From: Anaerococcus sp. Marseille-P3625
Lineage (GTDB): Bacteria; Bacillota; Clostridia; Tissierellales; Peptoniphilaceae
NCBI RefSeq assembly: GCF_900232825.1
Contig: NZ_OCTP01000011.1
Span: forward strand, 893,262-957,261
DNA: 64,000 bases
Direction of reading: 5' to 3'
Every line of letters begins with the position of its first letter. The first letter of the stretch is position 1. Made by a program: the position numbers and the translations under genes. The notes beneath the pieces are model-generated. The model ran no database searches. It was not told the origin of the DNA and saw nothing but the letters and a program-made list of their open reading frames with translations. Positions 55,361 to 64,000 of this stretch are shown one piece after another.

Positions 55361-56202
55361 GTGATAAATCAGAAAGAGATATCCTAAAAGAAGAAATAAA
55401 AGATGAAGTTTTAGAAGAAATAAGAAAAGAAAATTTAGATAAAAAAAAGAAAGATGAAATTTTAAATAAGAGACATTTTGAAAAAGAAGAACTTAGCCAT
55501 GGGCAAAAATTTCTCAAGGGTTTTGATTATGCCTATGAGGGCTTGGTTTGGGCAATAAATCACGAAAAAAATATGAAATTTCATCTTTTGGCTTTGGCAA
55601 TTCTTCTTGTTGCATCTTTATTTTTCAACCTATCAAGAATAGAAATGATAAGCTTAGTATTTGCAGTTTGCTTTGTTTTAGCTTTTGAGCTACTTAATAC
55701 CTCAATAGAGCAAGCTGTAAATTTAGCCAGTGGCGGGAAATATTCTTCCTTTGCCAAAGCTTCAAAAGATTTGGCGGCAGCATCAACTTTTATAGCAGCC
55801 TTAAATGCACTTTTTGTAGCTTATTTGATATTTTTTGATAAATTTATAGACTTTTACAATTCGGTTTTACTTAGAATTACAAGAAGACCATCGCATTTGG
55901 CATTGATCACCCTTTCACTTGTAATAGTTGTAACAATTTTCCTAAAGGGAGTTTTTTACAAAGGTCATGGGACAGCCTTTAAGGGAGGATTTGTAAGTGG
56001 CCACACTTCTCTTGCTTTTGGCATTGGGACAATTGGAATTTTCCTTACAGATAATCCTTTGCTTAGGTTATTGTTTACAAGTCTAGCTTTAATAGTTGCA
56101 GAAAGTAGATATGAAGCAAACATCCATTCAATGCCAGAAATAATAAGAGGGGCTATCCTTGGTATTTCCATGGCAATGGCCATATTTGGGATATTTTCAT
56201 GA
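55357..56202 (+). CDS. dgkA: Undecaprenol/diacylglycerol kinase fused to a PAP2 phosphatase domain
   Basis: 281 residues. A charged Lys/Glu-rich N-terminus (1-45) leads to a DgkA domain (about 48-155) with FELLNTSIEQAVNL and KASKDLAAASTFIAALNA, three helices. A PAP2-like domain (about 170-281) has RRPSH, FVSGHTSLAFG and ESRYEANIHSM. Canonical PSGH is VSGH here, but the catalytic His of SGH and of the third motif remain. The fused activities would phosphorylate undecaprenol and dephosphorylate a lipid phosphate or pyrophosphate. Overlaps ybeY and cdd by 4 nt each. Confidence 0.88.
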   Translation: MSDKSERDILKEEIKDEVLEEIRKENLDKKKKDEILNKRHFEKEELSHGQKFLKGFDYAYEGLVWAINHEKNMKFHLLALAILLVASLFFNLSRIEMISLVFAVCFVLAFELLNTSIEQAVNLASGGKYSSFAKASKDLAAASTFIAALNALFVAYLIFFDKFIDFYNSVLLRITRRPSHLALITLSLVIVVTIFLKGVFYKGHGTAFKGGFVSGHTSLAFGIGTIGIFLTDNPLLRLLFTSLALIVAESRYEANIHSMPEIIRGAILGISMAMAIFGIFS

Positions 56203-56597
56203 AAGAAATAGAAAAATTGATAGAAGAAACTATCGAAAATAAAAAAAATTCATATTCACCTTATTCAAATTTTAGGGTATCTGCTCTTGTAAAAACAAAA
56301 AGCGGGAAAATTTTTAAGGGTGTAAATATTGAAAATGCAGCCTATTCACCTACAATTTGTGCGGAAAGGTCTGCTTTAGCTTCGGCAATTAGTAACGGTG
56401 AAAGAGAATTTTCTTACATAATAATTAATGGAGATAGCAAAGATACTTTTCCGTGCGGAGTTTGTAGGCAATTTATTAGAGAATTTGCCGATACTGACAC
56501 AAAAATTGTAATAGCAAATTCCACAGATGATTATAAAATTTACACAATAGAAGATTTGTTACCACATAGTTTTTCAAAAAAGGATTTAGAAAATTAA
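56199..56597 (+). CDS. cdd: Cytidine deaminase
   Basis: Deaminates cytidine and deoxycytidine in pyrimidine salvage. 132 residues. Zinc motif CAERSALASAI (catalytic Glu) and PCGVCRQFI; N-terminus YSPYSNFRVSALV. Overlaps dgkA by 4 nt and era by 1 base. Confidence 0.96.
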   Translation: MKEIEKLIEETIENKKNSYSPYSNFRVSALVKTKSGKIFKGVNIENAAYSPTICAERSALASAISNGEREFSYIIINGDSKDTFPCGVCRQFIREFADTDTKIVIANSTDDYKIYTIEDLLPHSFSKKDLEN

Positions 56598-57478
56598 TGA
56601 AGTCAGGATTTATAGCAGTAGTTGGCAGAGCAAATGTTGGGAAATCAACTTTGATGGAGAAAATTCTAAAGGAAAAGATCTCCATAATTTCCAATAAAGC
56701 TCAAACAACAAGAGATAAAATACAAATAATATACAACGACAGCGAAAGTCAAATTATTTTTATAGATACGCCGGGGATCCAAAATCCCAAAAATAAGCTA
56801 CAAGAAAAACTATTTCAATTTAGCGAAGAAAGCATCAAAGAAGCTGATATCATAACATTTGTAGTCGATAATTCTTTAGAAATTGGAAAATTAGATAGTC
56901 AAATTATTGAAATGCTGGAAACAATCAATCTTCCAAAGATTTTGCTAATTAATAAAATCGACTTATTGGAAGATGAAGAAATTGAGCAAATCAAAAATAA
57001 TTATGAAAATCTTGCTATCTTTGATAAAATTATAGGAATTTCTGCCCTAAACGATTCTAATGTGGATTCTTACATAGAAACGATAAAAGAAATGCTTGAT
57101 GAAGGGCCAGCTTATTATGACAGGGATATGATAACTGACAAATCCGAACGTTTTATAGTTTCAGAGATAATAAGAGAAAAAGCCTTAAACAATCTATCCG
57201 AGGAAGTTCCTCATGGAATTGCTGTTCGTATAGATGATTTCAAAAAAAGAGAAAATAAAAAACTAATCGATATTAATGCAACAATTATAGTAGAAAGAAA
57301 TTCTCACAAAGAAATAGTAATTGGAAAAGCAGGATCCATGGTCAAAAAAATAGGTACTGAAGCTCGAAAAGAAATTGAAACTTTTTTATCTTCCAAAGTA
57401 AATCTCAAACTTTGGGTGAAAGTTGAAAAAGATTGGCGTAAAAAAGAAAAATTGGTGGATAGATTTGGCTACAAATGA
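56597..57478 (+). CDS. era: GTPase Era
   Basis: 16S rRNA-binding assembly GTPase, 293 residues. G1 GRANVGKST (9-17), G2 TTRDKI, G3 DTPGI, G4 NKIDLL, G5 SAL; KH domain at 200-290 with EIVIGKAGSMVKKIGTEARK. Start overlaps the cdd stop (TAATGA). Confidence 0.97.
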   Translation: MKSGFIAVVGRANVGKSTLMEKILKEKISIISNKAQTTRDKIQIIYNDSESQIIFIDTPGIQNPKNKLQEKLFQFSEESIKEADIITFVVDNSLEIGKLDSQIIEMLETINLPKILLINKIDLLEDEEIEQIKNNYENLAIFDKIIGISALNDSNVDSYIETIKEMLDEGPAYYDRDMITDKSERFIVSEIIREKALNNLSEEVPHGIAVRIDDFKKRENKKLIDINATIIVERNSHKEIVIGKAGSMVKKIGTEARKEIETFLSSKVNLKLWVKVEKDWRKKEKLVDRFGYK

Positions 57479-58232
57479 TTTGTCAGATCTAACTGGCTTT
57501 ATTCTAAGAGAATTTGATTATAAGGAAACCAGTAAAATCTTAGAAGTTTTTACCAAAGAAGAGGGCAAAATTTCAATAATAGTAAAAGGAGCTTTTAAGA
57601 AAAAAACTAAGTCGACCAGCATAAGTCAAAGATTTGCCAAAGTAAATCTTAATTTATACAAATCGGGCAAAGAATTTTATGGAGCTAAGGAGATTTCTTT
57701 AGTAAATGCTTATAGCAAATCGAATAAAAATTTTGACCTAATTCTTTATAAATCAGCCATATGTGACTTATTACTTAGAACAATTGACCATAGTCAAGTA
57801 GATCTTGTCTATAAACTTTTGGATAATACATTTCAAGCCTTTGAAGAAGCAGATGAAAACCAAATCAATATATTTCTAGCTTTTTTGCTAAAATACATAT
57901 CTTTTTCAGGCTTTAAACCAAACTTATCAACTTGTGGCCTTTGTGGCAAAAAAATTAAGGATACTGACATTTATTTTTCACAAAGCCAATCATCACTAAT
58001 TTGTACTGATGATAAATACGATATATATGATATAATTTTTCTTAGTAAGGAAGAATTTATCTACCTAAAAAAACTTTTATATACGGCTTCATCCGACCTA
58101 TATAAAATTAATAAACCAACAAACTATAATAAAATTGTTATCATAATTATAGATTATATACTCGATAAGCTTGAAATTTCTCGATTTTCATCAATAGATT
58201 GGGTGTATAAAAATTCTAACGAAAGGAATTAA
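57465..58232 (+). CDS. recO: DNA repair protein RecO
   Basis: Recombination mediator of the RecFOR pathway, 255 residues. OB fold at the N-terminus ([19 protein letters not shown]) and a zinc region CGLCGKKI with a further Cys in LICTD. TTG 57465 is chosen over an in-frame ATG 57423: GGTGGA is a suitable SD and the earlier start adds residues unlike the family. Overlaps era by 14 nt. Confidence 0.88.
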   Translation: MATNDLSDLTGFILREFDYKETSKILEVFTKEEGKISIIVKGAFKKKTKSTSISQRFAKVNLNLYKSGKEFYGAKEISLVNAYSKSNKNFDLILYKSAICDLLLRTIDHSQVDLVYKLLDNTFQAFEEADENQINIFLAFLLKYISFSGFKPNLSTCGLCGKKIKDTDIYFSQSQSSLICTDDKYDIYDIIFLSKEEFIYLKKLLYTASSDLYKINKPTNYNKIVIIIIDYILDKLEISRFSSIDWVYKNSNERN

Positions 58233-58233
58233 T

Positions 58234-59118
58234 ATGATGTACTTAGAAGATCTAATACAAAAACTCGAACAATTCTGGAAAGAGGCAGGTTGTTCAATAA
58301 TGTACCCTTACGATGTTGAAAAGGGTGCAGGAACTATGAATCCTCGAACATTTCTTAGAGCTCTTGGTCCTGAACCTTGGAAAGTTGTTTATGTTGAACC
58401 TTCAAGACGACCTGCAGATGGTCGTTACGGAGAAAACCCAAACAGACTTTACCAACATCATCAATTACAAGTTTTGCTAAAGCCATCTCCAGATAATATC
58501 CAAGATTTATATCTAGATTGCTTGGAAACTATTGGAATTAATCCAAAGGAACACGACATTCGTTTTGTCGAAGACAACTGGGAATCTCCAACTTTAGGTG
58601 CCTGGGGACTTGGCTGGGAAGTTTGGCTTGATGGTATGGAAATTACACAATTTACATATTTCCAACAAGTTGGTGGTATAAATTGTGATATTGAAAGTGG
58701 AGAAATAACCATTGGTCTTGAAAGAATTTGTATGTACCTTCAAGATGTAGATAATGTTTATGATATCAAATGGTCAAAAGATTTAACCTACGGTGATGTA
58801 TTTAAGTTAGCAGAATATGAAAATTCTAAATATTCATTTGAAGATGCAGATAATGATGTTTTGATGCATTTATTTGAAATTTACGAAAAAGAAGCTAATA
58901 GACTTATAGATTTGGATTTGATTTATCCAGCATACGACAACGTTTTAAAAACAAGCCACACCTTTAACACACTTGATGCCAAAGGAGCAATTTCAGTTTC
59001 TGAAAGAAGCCACTATATCAAAAGAGTTAGAGATGTTTCAAGCAGAGTAGCTGAAAAATATATAGAAAAAAGAGAAGAGTTGGGATTTCCACTTCTAAGA
59101 AAGGATAAAAATGAGTAG
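58234..59118 (+). CDS. glyQ: Glycyl-tRNA synthetase alpha subunit
   Basis: Catalytic subunit of the bacterial alpha2beta2 GlyRS, 294 residues. [39 protein letters not shown] and TYFQQVGG are diagnostic. Two ATGs in a row; the first fits SD AAAGGA. Overlaps glyS by 8 nt. No glycine riboswitch or T-box leader, as the gene is inside an operon. Confidence 0.98.
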   Translation: MMYLEDLIQKLEQFWKEAGCSIMYPYDVEKGAGTMNPRTFLRALGPEPWKVVYVEPSRRPADGRYGENPNRLYQHHQLQVLLKPSPDNIQDLYLDCLETIGINPKEHDIRFVEDNWESPTLGAWGLGWEVWLDGMEITQFTYFQQVGGINCDIESGEITIGLERICMYLQDVDNVYDIKWSKDLTYGDVFKLAEYENSKYSFEDADNDVLMHLFEIYEKEANRLIDLDLIYPAYDNVLKTSHTFNTLDAKGAISVSERSHYIKRVRDVSSRVAEKYIEKREELGFPLLRKDKNE

Positions 59119-61174
59119 ATATTTATTAGAAATAGGCGTAGAAGAAATTCCTTCATCCTATGTTTATAAAACAAAAGTCCAGCTAAAAGAAAAATTTGAG
59201 AAACTTTTGGCTGACAATAAACTTACTTATGATAGTGTTAATGTAGAATCAACACCTCGTAGATTTGCTATATTTATCGAAAATATCAATTCATCAACAA
59301 ATGATGAAATTATTAGCGTTAAAGGTCCAAGCAAGGCCATAGCTTTTGATGAAAATGGCAATCCAAGTAGAGCTTTGCAAGGATTCTTAAAGGGTCAAAA
59401 TAAAGAAGTAGCAGATGTAATCATAAAAGATTTCAACGGTTCAGACTATGTTTTTGTAGAAAGCAAAGAAGAAAGTAAATCAGTTGCTGATGTTTTAAGA
59501 GATAATGTTTATGAACTTGTAAAATCTATATCCTTCCCAAGATCCATGCGTTGGGGTGGCAAATCCATCAGATGGGCAAGACCAATAAGATATTTCCTAT
59601 CCTTATTAGACGATGAAATTTTAAAATTTGATGCTGAAGGCATTAGAGTTTCAAACATCACAAAAGGTCACAGGTCTTTAGGAAGCGATCATATAGTAGT
59701 CGATAAAATTGAAAAGTATGAAAAACTTTTAAGAGAAAATTATGTAATTTTATCTTATAAAGAAAGACGCGATATAATTCTCCGTGGCCTAAACAAACAC
59801 GATATGGAAAAAGGCGGAGAATATATGAAAGATGACGAGCTTTTGGATGAGATTATTAATATCGTTGAATATCCAACAGTTCTAATCGGTGACATTGACC
59901 AAAAATACCTATCTTTGCCAAAAGAAGTAATAACAACTCCTATGAAAGATCATCAAAGATATTTTCCGATTTTGGATGAGAATGGCAAACTTATGCCTTA
60001 TTTTATAGTGGTTAGAAATGGCGATGACAACCATAGCGAAAATGTTGTTGACGGCAACAAAAAAGTTTTGGTAGCAAGATTAGAAGATGCAAAATTTTTC
60101 TATGAACAAGATAACAAAAAGCCTCTAGAAGCTTATGTAGAAGATCTTAAAACTCTAACATTCTTTGAAGGCCTTGGAACCATGTATCAAAAAACTCAAA
60201 GATTGGTTGATCTTTGCGATAAATTTGTATCAGAACTTAATCTTGGTGAAGATATTAAAGAATCCTTAAAAAGAGCAGCTTACCTATCAAAGACAGATTT
60301 GGTTTCCAAAATGGTAATAGAATTTACCGAACTTCAAGGAACAATGGGAAAAATTTATGCCCAAAATTCCAAGGAAGAAGATAGGGTAGCAACTGCAATT
60401 GAAGAGCAATATATGCCAACTTCATCAAACGGAGCTTTGCCGAAATCTATTATTGGAATTGTTCTATCAATTGCTGATAAGATTGATACAATAGTTGGTC
60501 TTTATATTATAGAAAAATATGTAACAGGTAGCCAAGATCCATTTGGTCTAAGACGTCAAGCCTTGGGACTTATAAATATAATTTTGACAAATAATATAGA
60601 TGTCGATCTAAAAGATTTGATAAATGATTCTTTAATTGTCTACACAGAAGAAAATGCTTTGCCATTTGATTATGATGCGACAATGAACAAAATCATAGAC
60701 TTTATCAAAGAAAGACTAAAAAATATGCTTATTGATAATGGATATAGATATGATATTGTAAATTCTGTTATAAATGGCGATGAAACAAATATTTTGAATA
60801 TTTATCAAAAAGTTATAGCTCTTGATCAATTCATAAAAGAAGATGAAGAAAGCTTGTCATACTTTACTAGAATAATTAATTTGACAAAAGATTCTTTAGA
60901 TGAACAAATAAATGAAGATTTATTAGAAACAGACTTGGAAAGAGAATTTTACCAAGAAGTGATAAATTTACCAGAAAATCCTCTAAATTATATGGAAGAT
61001 TACAAAAATGAACTAAAACTTATTGGCAAGACTTCTGAAATTGGCAACAAATATTTGGACAATACAATGATAAATGTTGAAAATCAAGAACTAAAATCAA
61101 CAAGACTAGCTCTATTAAATACTTTGGCAAAAAGAATCAAAAGAGTATTTGATATAAAAGAAATAGTTAGATAG
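59111..61174 (+). CDS. glyS: Glycyl-tRNA synthetase beta subunit
   Basis: tRNA-recognition subunit, 687 residues, family length. N-terminus [30 protein letters not shown] and [11 protein letters not shown] are conserved. Start inside the end of glyQ. Confidence 0.98.
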   Translation: MSRYLLEIGVEEIPSSYVYKTKVQLKEKFEKLLADNKLTYDSVNVESTPRRFAIFIENINSSTNDEIISVKGPSKAIAFDENGNPSRALQGFLKGQNKEVADVIIKDFNGSDYVFVESKEESKSVADVLRDNVYELVKSISFPRSMRWGGKSIRWARPIRYFLSLLDDEILKFDAEGIRVSNITKGHRSLGSDHIVVDKIEKYEKLLRENYVILSYKERRDIILRGLNKHDMEKGGEYMKDDELLDEIINIVEYPTVLIGDIDQKYLSLPKEVITTPMKDHQRYFPILDENGKLMPYFIVVRNGDDNHSENVVDGNKKVLVARLEDAKFFYEQDNKKPLEAYVEDLKTLTFFEGLGTMYQKTQRLVDLCDKFVSELNLGEDIKESLKRAAYLSKTDLVSKMVIEFTELQGTMGKIYAQNSKEEDRVATAIEEQYMPTSSNGALPKSIIGIVLSIADKIDTIVGLYIIEKYVTGSQDPFGLRRQALGLINIILTNNIDVDLKDLINDSLIVYTEENALPFDYDATMNKIIDFIKERLKNMLIDNGYRYDIVNSVINGDETNILNIYQKVIALDQFIKEDEESLSYFTRIINLTKDSLDEQINEDLLETDLEREFYQEVINLPENPLNYMEDYKNELKLIGKTSEIGNKYLDNTMINVENQELKSTRLALLNTLAKRIKRVFDIKEIVR

Positions 61175-61184
61175 GAGAGATGGT

Positions 61185-62000
61185 ATGCAAGATTGTCTTT
61201 CAATAGTAATAATTAGCGATTCAACAGGGGAAACTGCAAACACTTATTTAAAGTCAATAACAACACAATTTCCAAAACTTCAATATAAAGTTATTAGAAG
61301 ACCTGATATCATTAACAAAGAAGAAATTGATGAAGTTTTAAAACAAATCCCCGAATATTCAATTATAGTCCAAACAATTGCAGATTTAAATCTTGCAAAC
61401 TATCTAATAGAAAAGGCTCAAAAAACAGGCATAGAAGTTATTGACATCTTGGAATATGGAATAGAAACTTTTGAAAAAGTCACAGGACAAAAAGCCCTTA
61501 GACAAGTAGGGCTTACAAGAGCCTTATCAAAAGACTATTTCAACATGATAGAAGCAATAGAATTTGCCATCCAATACGATGACGGCAAGGATCCTAGGGG
61601 ATTTTTAAAAAGCGACATAGTCTTACTTGGAGTAAGTAGAACAAGTAAAACTCCAACAACTATGATCTTAGCAACCAAAAATTTCAAAGTTAGTAACCTC
61701 CCTCTAGTTCCAGAAGCAAGGCTACCTCAAGAATTATTTGAAGTAGATCCAAGAAGGATTATCGGACTAATAATAGATCCGGAAAAACTTGCAGGAATAA
61801 GAGAAGTTAGAACCAAAGAGCTTGGTTTGATCGGAAATTCAGTATATTATGAAGATTCCAGAATCAAAGCTGAACTTGCCTATGCTAGAGAAGTCTACAG
61901 AGATTTAGATTGCATGGTAATAGATGTAAGTAACAATACAATTGAGCAAACAGCAACAGAAATAGAAGCCTACTACAAAACCCAATTTGGGGAAGAATAA
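61185..62000 (+). CDS. Pyruvate, phosphate dikinase regulatory protein (kinase/pyrophosphorylase)
   Basis: DUF299 protein of 271 residues that inactivates PPDK by ADP-dependent threonine phosphorylation and reactivates it by Pi-dependent dephosphorylation. N-terminus IVIISDSTGETANTY and P-loop LLGVSRTSKTPTT; C-terminal DVSNNTIEQTATEIE. PPDK itself is not in the window. SD AGGAGA. Confidence 0.93.
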   Translation: MQDCLSIVIISDSTGETANTYLKSITTQFPKLQYKVIRRPDIINKEEIDEVLKQIPEYSIIVQTIADLNLANYLIEKAQKTGIEVIDILEYGIETFEKVTGQKALRQVGLTRALSKDYFNMIEAIEFAIQYDDGKDPRGFLKSDIVLLGVSRTSKTPTTMILATKNFKVSNLPLVPEARLPQELFEVDPRRIIGLIIDPEKLAGIREVRTKELGLIGNSVYYEDSRIKAELAYAREVYRDLDCMVIDVSNNTIEQTATEIEAYYKTQFGEE

Positions 62001-62014
62001 AAAATGGAGAACAA

Positions 62015-63547
62015 ATGAGCTTAAATAAAATTATCGTTCTAAACTTTGGCGGTCAATACGACCAGCTAATAGTAAGAAGAGTCCGCGAGCTTGGAGTTTA
62101 TGCAGAACTTCACCCATGCGATGTAGAAATCAATAGTCTAAACTTAGAAGGATTAGCAGGAATAATTTTAACAGGCGGTCCTCAATCAGTAAATGATAAA
62201 AACAGTCTAAAAGCAGATGAAAAATTATTTGATTTAAATGTTCCAATACTTGGAATTTGCTATGGTCTACAATATATCAACCATGAATTTAAGGGTAAAA
62301 TAGAAACTCCAACAAATGCAGAATATGGTAAAACTCCTTTGTTAGTTGACAATAAATCTGCCCTATTTAAAGATGTGCCACAAGAATCAACAATATGGAT
62401 GAACCACAAAGATAGAATCAGTAAAATTGCAGACGGATTTAAAAAAACCGCATGGACTTTAAACTGTCCAGTTGCAGGCATGGAAAATACAGAAAAATCC
62501 ATATATGCAGTGCAATTTCACCCAGAAGTAGTCCACTCAGAATATGGCAAAACCATGCTTAAAAATTTCGTAATAGACATTTGTAAAGCAGAACAAAGCT
62601 GGAAAATGGAAGACTTTGCAACACAAATCATAGAAGAAATAAAAGAAAAATACAAAAATGAAAAAATGATATGTGGTTTATCTGGTGGAGTAGATTCAAC
62701 AGTAGCAGCAACCATAGTATCAAAAGCCATAGGGGACAATCTCCAATGCATATTTGTAGACCATGGACTTTTGCGTAAAGACGAAGCAGACGAAGTAATG
62801 GAAACCTACAAAAACCTTGGCCTAAACGTCAAAAAAGTCGACGCAAGCAAAGAATTTTTGGACCTACTAAAAGGTGTAGAAGATCCAGAAACAAAAAGAA
62901 AAATCATAGGCAACCACTTTGTAGAAGTCTTTGAAAGAGAAGCCAAAGAATTTGGCAAGGCAAAATATCTTGTCCAAGGAACAATTTACCCAGATGTAAT
63001 CGAATCCGGCAAAGATAAGGCAAGCGTAATAAAAAGCCACCACAATGTTGGAGGACTTCCAGAAAATATGCTATTTGAAGGACTGGTAGAACCACTAAGA
63101 AGTCTTTTCAAAGATGAAGTAAGAGCCCTAGGCGAAGCAATCGGAGTGTCACATGATATGGTATGGCGCCAACCATTCCCAGGACCAGGATTAGCCATAA
63201 GAGTAATGGGCGATATCACAGAAGAAAAACTAAAAATCGTAAGAGAAACAGACAAGATATTAAGAGATGAAATCAAAAACTTCGGACTAAACGAAGACAT
63301 TTGGCAATATTTCACAGTACGGACCCCAATCAAAACAGTTGGAGTAAAAGGAGATGCAAGAAGCTACGACAACGTCATAGCCATAAGAGCAGTAGAATCC
63401 ACAGACGCAATGACAGTAGAAGCAGCAAACCTCCCATACGAACTCCTACAAACCCTATCAAGCAGAATGATAAACGAAGTAAGAGGAGTAGGCAGAGTAG
63501 TCTACGACATAACAAGCAAACCACCTGGAACTATTGAATGGGAATAA
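62015..63547 (+). CDS. guaA: GMP synthase (glutamine-hydrolysing)
   Basis: Converts XMP to GMP with ATP and glutamine. 510 residues. Class I amidotransferase domain with nucleophile Cys in GICYG and QFHPEVVHSEYG; PP-loop ATPase with GLSGGVDSTVAA; C-terminal dimerisation domain ending KPPGTIEWE. No purine riboswitch is seen upstream; it is 14 nt after the PPDK regulator gene. Confidence 0.98.
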   Translation: MSLNKIIVLNFGGQYDQLIVRRVRELGVYAELHPCDVEINSLNLEGLAGIILTGGPQSVNDKNSLKADEKLFDLNVPILGICYGLQYINHEFKGKIETPTNAEYGKTPLLVDNKSALFKDVPQESTIWMNHKDRISKIADGFKKTAWTLNCPVAGMENTEKSIYAVQFHPEVVHSEYGKTMLKNFVIDICKAEQSWKMEDFATQIIEEIKEKYKNEKMICGLSGGVDSTVAATIVSKAIGDNLQCIFVDHGLLRKDEADEVMETYKNLGLNVKKVDASKEFLDLLKGVEDPETKRKIIGNHFVEVFEREAKEFGKAKYLVQGTIYPDVIESGKDKASVIKSHHNVGGLPENMLFEGLVEPLRSLFKDEVRALGEAIGVSHDMVWRQPFPGPGLAIRVMGDITEEKLKIVRETDKILRDEIKNFGLNEDIWQYFTVRTPIKTVGVKGDARSYDNVIAIRAVESTDAMTVEAANLPYELLQTLSSRMINEVRGVGRVVYDITSKPPGTIEWE

Positions 63548-63883
63548 AAATTTCGCGTTAAATTTGCGACCTTTGAAGCGGCTTGAATTTATTTGCCTCC
63601 TCGATGTGCACTAAGCACACCTGCGTCGTCAAAAAATTCGCCACTTCAAATCTCATCAAATTTTCCAGCGAAATTTGATAGAACGGAAGCAAATATGTTA
63701 CTGTTATAAAACCGTTGAAAACACAAGGTTTTAGCGATTTTGATATAGCGAATTTCTCTAAATGATACTGTTTTGATACAAAAAGTGAGAAAAAATAGAT
63801 TCAAAAGGGAGTTGTTGAATTAAGCGAGTTTTACGATCGATACTTATTGACTGAAGGGCAATAAGGTAGGTAAAAAATTTTAG
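63548..63883 (+). repeat. Structured non-coding segment after guaA
   Basis: No plausible gene in this stretch. It contains GTGC-ACTA-AGCAC near 63608, several inverted AAATTTCGC/GCGAAATTT pieces, and at 63787-63840 a block (GAGAAAAAA, TTCAAAAGGGAGT, AAGCGAGTT, CGATCGA) related to 24138-24196 after infA. It is probably a dispersed, RNA-structured repeat family without a transposase. Confidence 0.6.
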
Positions 63884-63916
63884 AAAGCCTTCCATCGTTT
63901 TGGTGGGAGGCTTTTG
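63884..63916 (+). terminator. Terminator after guaA
   Basis: AAAGCCTTCCATC-GTTTTG-GTGGGAGGCTTTT: a stem of about 11 bp with one or two mismatches and a short T-run. Confidence 0.7.
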
Positions 63917-63957
63917 TGGAAAATAGAGAATGGTAGATTAGAAGTTGTGGAGTACGA

Positions 63958-64000
63958 ATGAATATAAGAATTAGAAAAATGACAGTCAGCGATTTGGAAC
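63958..64000 (+). CDS. Start of a probable GNAT acetyltransferase (partial)
   Basis: Only the first 14 codons are inside the window: MNIRIRKMTVSDLE. The IRKMTxxDL opening is common in RimI-type N-acetyltransferases. GTGGAG upstream can serve as SD. Too short for certainty. Confidence 0.4.
   Translation, partial: MNIRIRKMTVSDLE

Overview
The window comes from a low-GC, Gram-positive anaerobe. Gene order (S10-spc-alpha ribosomal cluster; nfeD-floA-phoH-ybeY-dgkA-cdd-era-recO-glyQS), zinc-type S14, a BceRSAB module, a 2-hydroxyacyl-CoA dehydratase activase homologue and a secreted protein with albumin-binding (GA)-like helical modules all point to the Peptoniphilaceae, probably Anaerococcus or a close relative. 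The genus is inference; the family is more secure.

Region 1 (1-5776) is the 3' part of an rRNA operon: 23S (partial), 5S and 18 tRNA genes. The 23S gene has a ~330-nt extension in helix 45, an intervening sequence. A two-hairpin element related to part of that insertion also sits, inverted, in the D-loop position of a broken tRNA-Glu copy at 3001-3130. After the last tRNA (Ile-CAT) lies a 190-bp tandem array. Each unit carries the 3' third of that tRNA, a rho-independent terminator and a hairpin containing a perfect 14-nt complement of the tRNA anticodon arm. This is the least ordinary structure in the window.

Region 2 (5777-12199) holds a DMT transporter, a stand-alone ATP-cone protein, rlmH, and a complete BceRS two-component system with a BceAB-type antimicrobial-peptide ABC transporter.

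Region 3 (12200-27262) is the S10-spc-alpha cluster, from a clear promoter and structured leader to a terminator after rplQ. There is no map gene between adk and infA. A 284-nt non-coding, hairpin-rich segment separates infA from rpmJ; part of it recurs at 63787-63840.

Region 4 (27263-44911) is accessory and metabolic: a 28-codon remnant of a HAD phosphatase gene, the GA-like secreted protein behind a PhoP-box-like promoter, a full HAD phosphatase, a MurNAc recycling operon (murR, mupG broken by a one-base frameshift, murQ, murP), a PAS-SpoIIE phosphatase, deoC, a cytoplasmic alpha-amylase, RNase HI, membrane and unknown proteins, alanine dehydrogenase, a radical SAM protein and an isochorismatase-family hydrolase.

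Region 5 (45018-63547) begins with a 1420-residue activase/dehydratase-like iron-sulphur protein, an LCP cell-wall ligase and type 2 IPP isomerase. The conserved housekeeping run nfeD to glyS follows, then the PPDK regulatory protein and guaA. PhoH appears to start at an AUU codon. The window ends with a structured repeat region and the first codons of a probable acetyltransferase.
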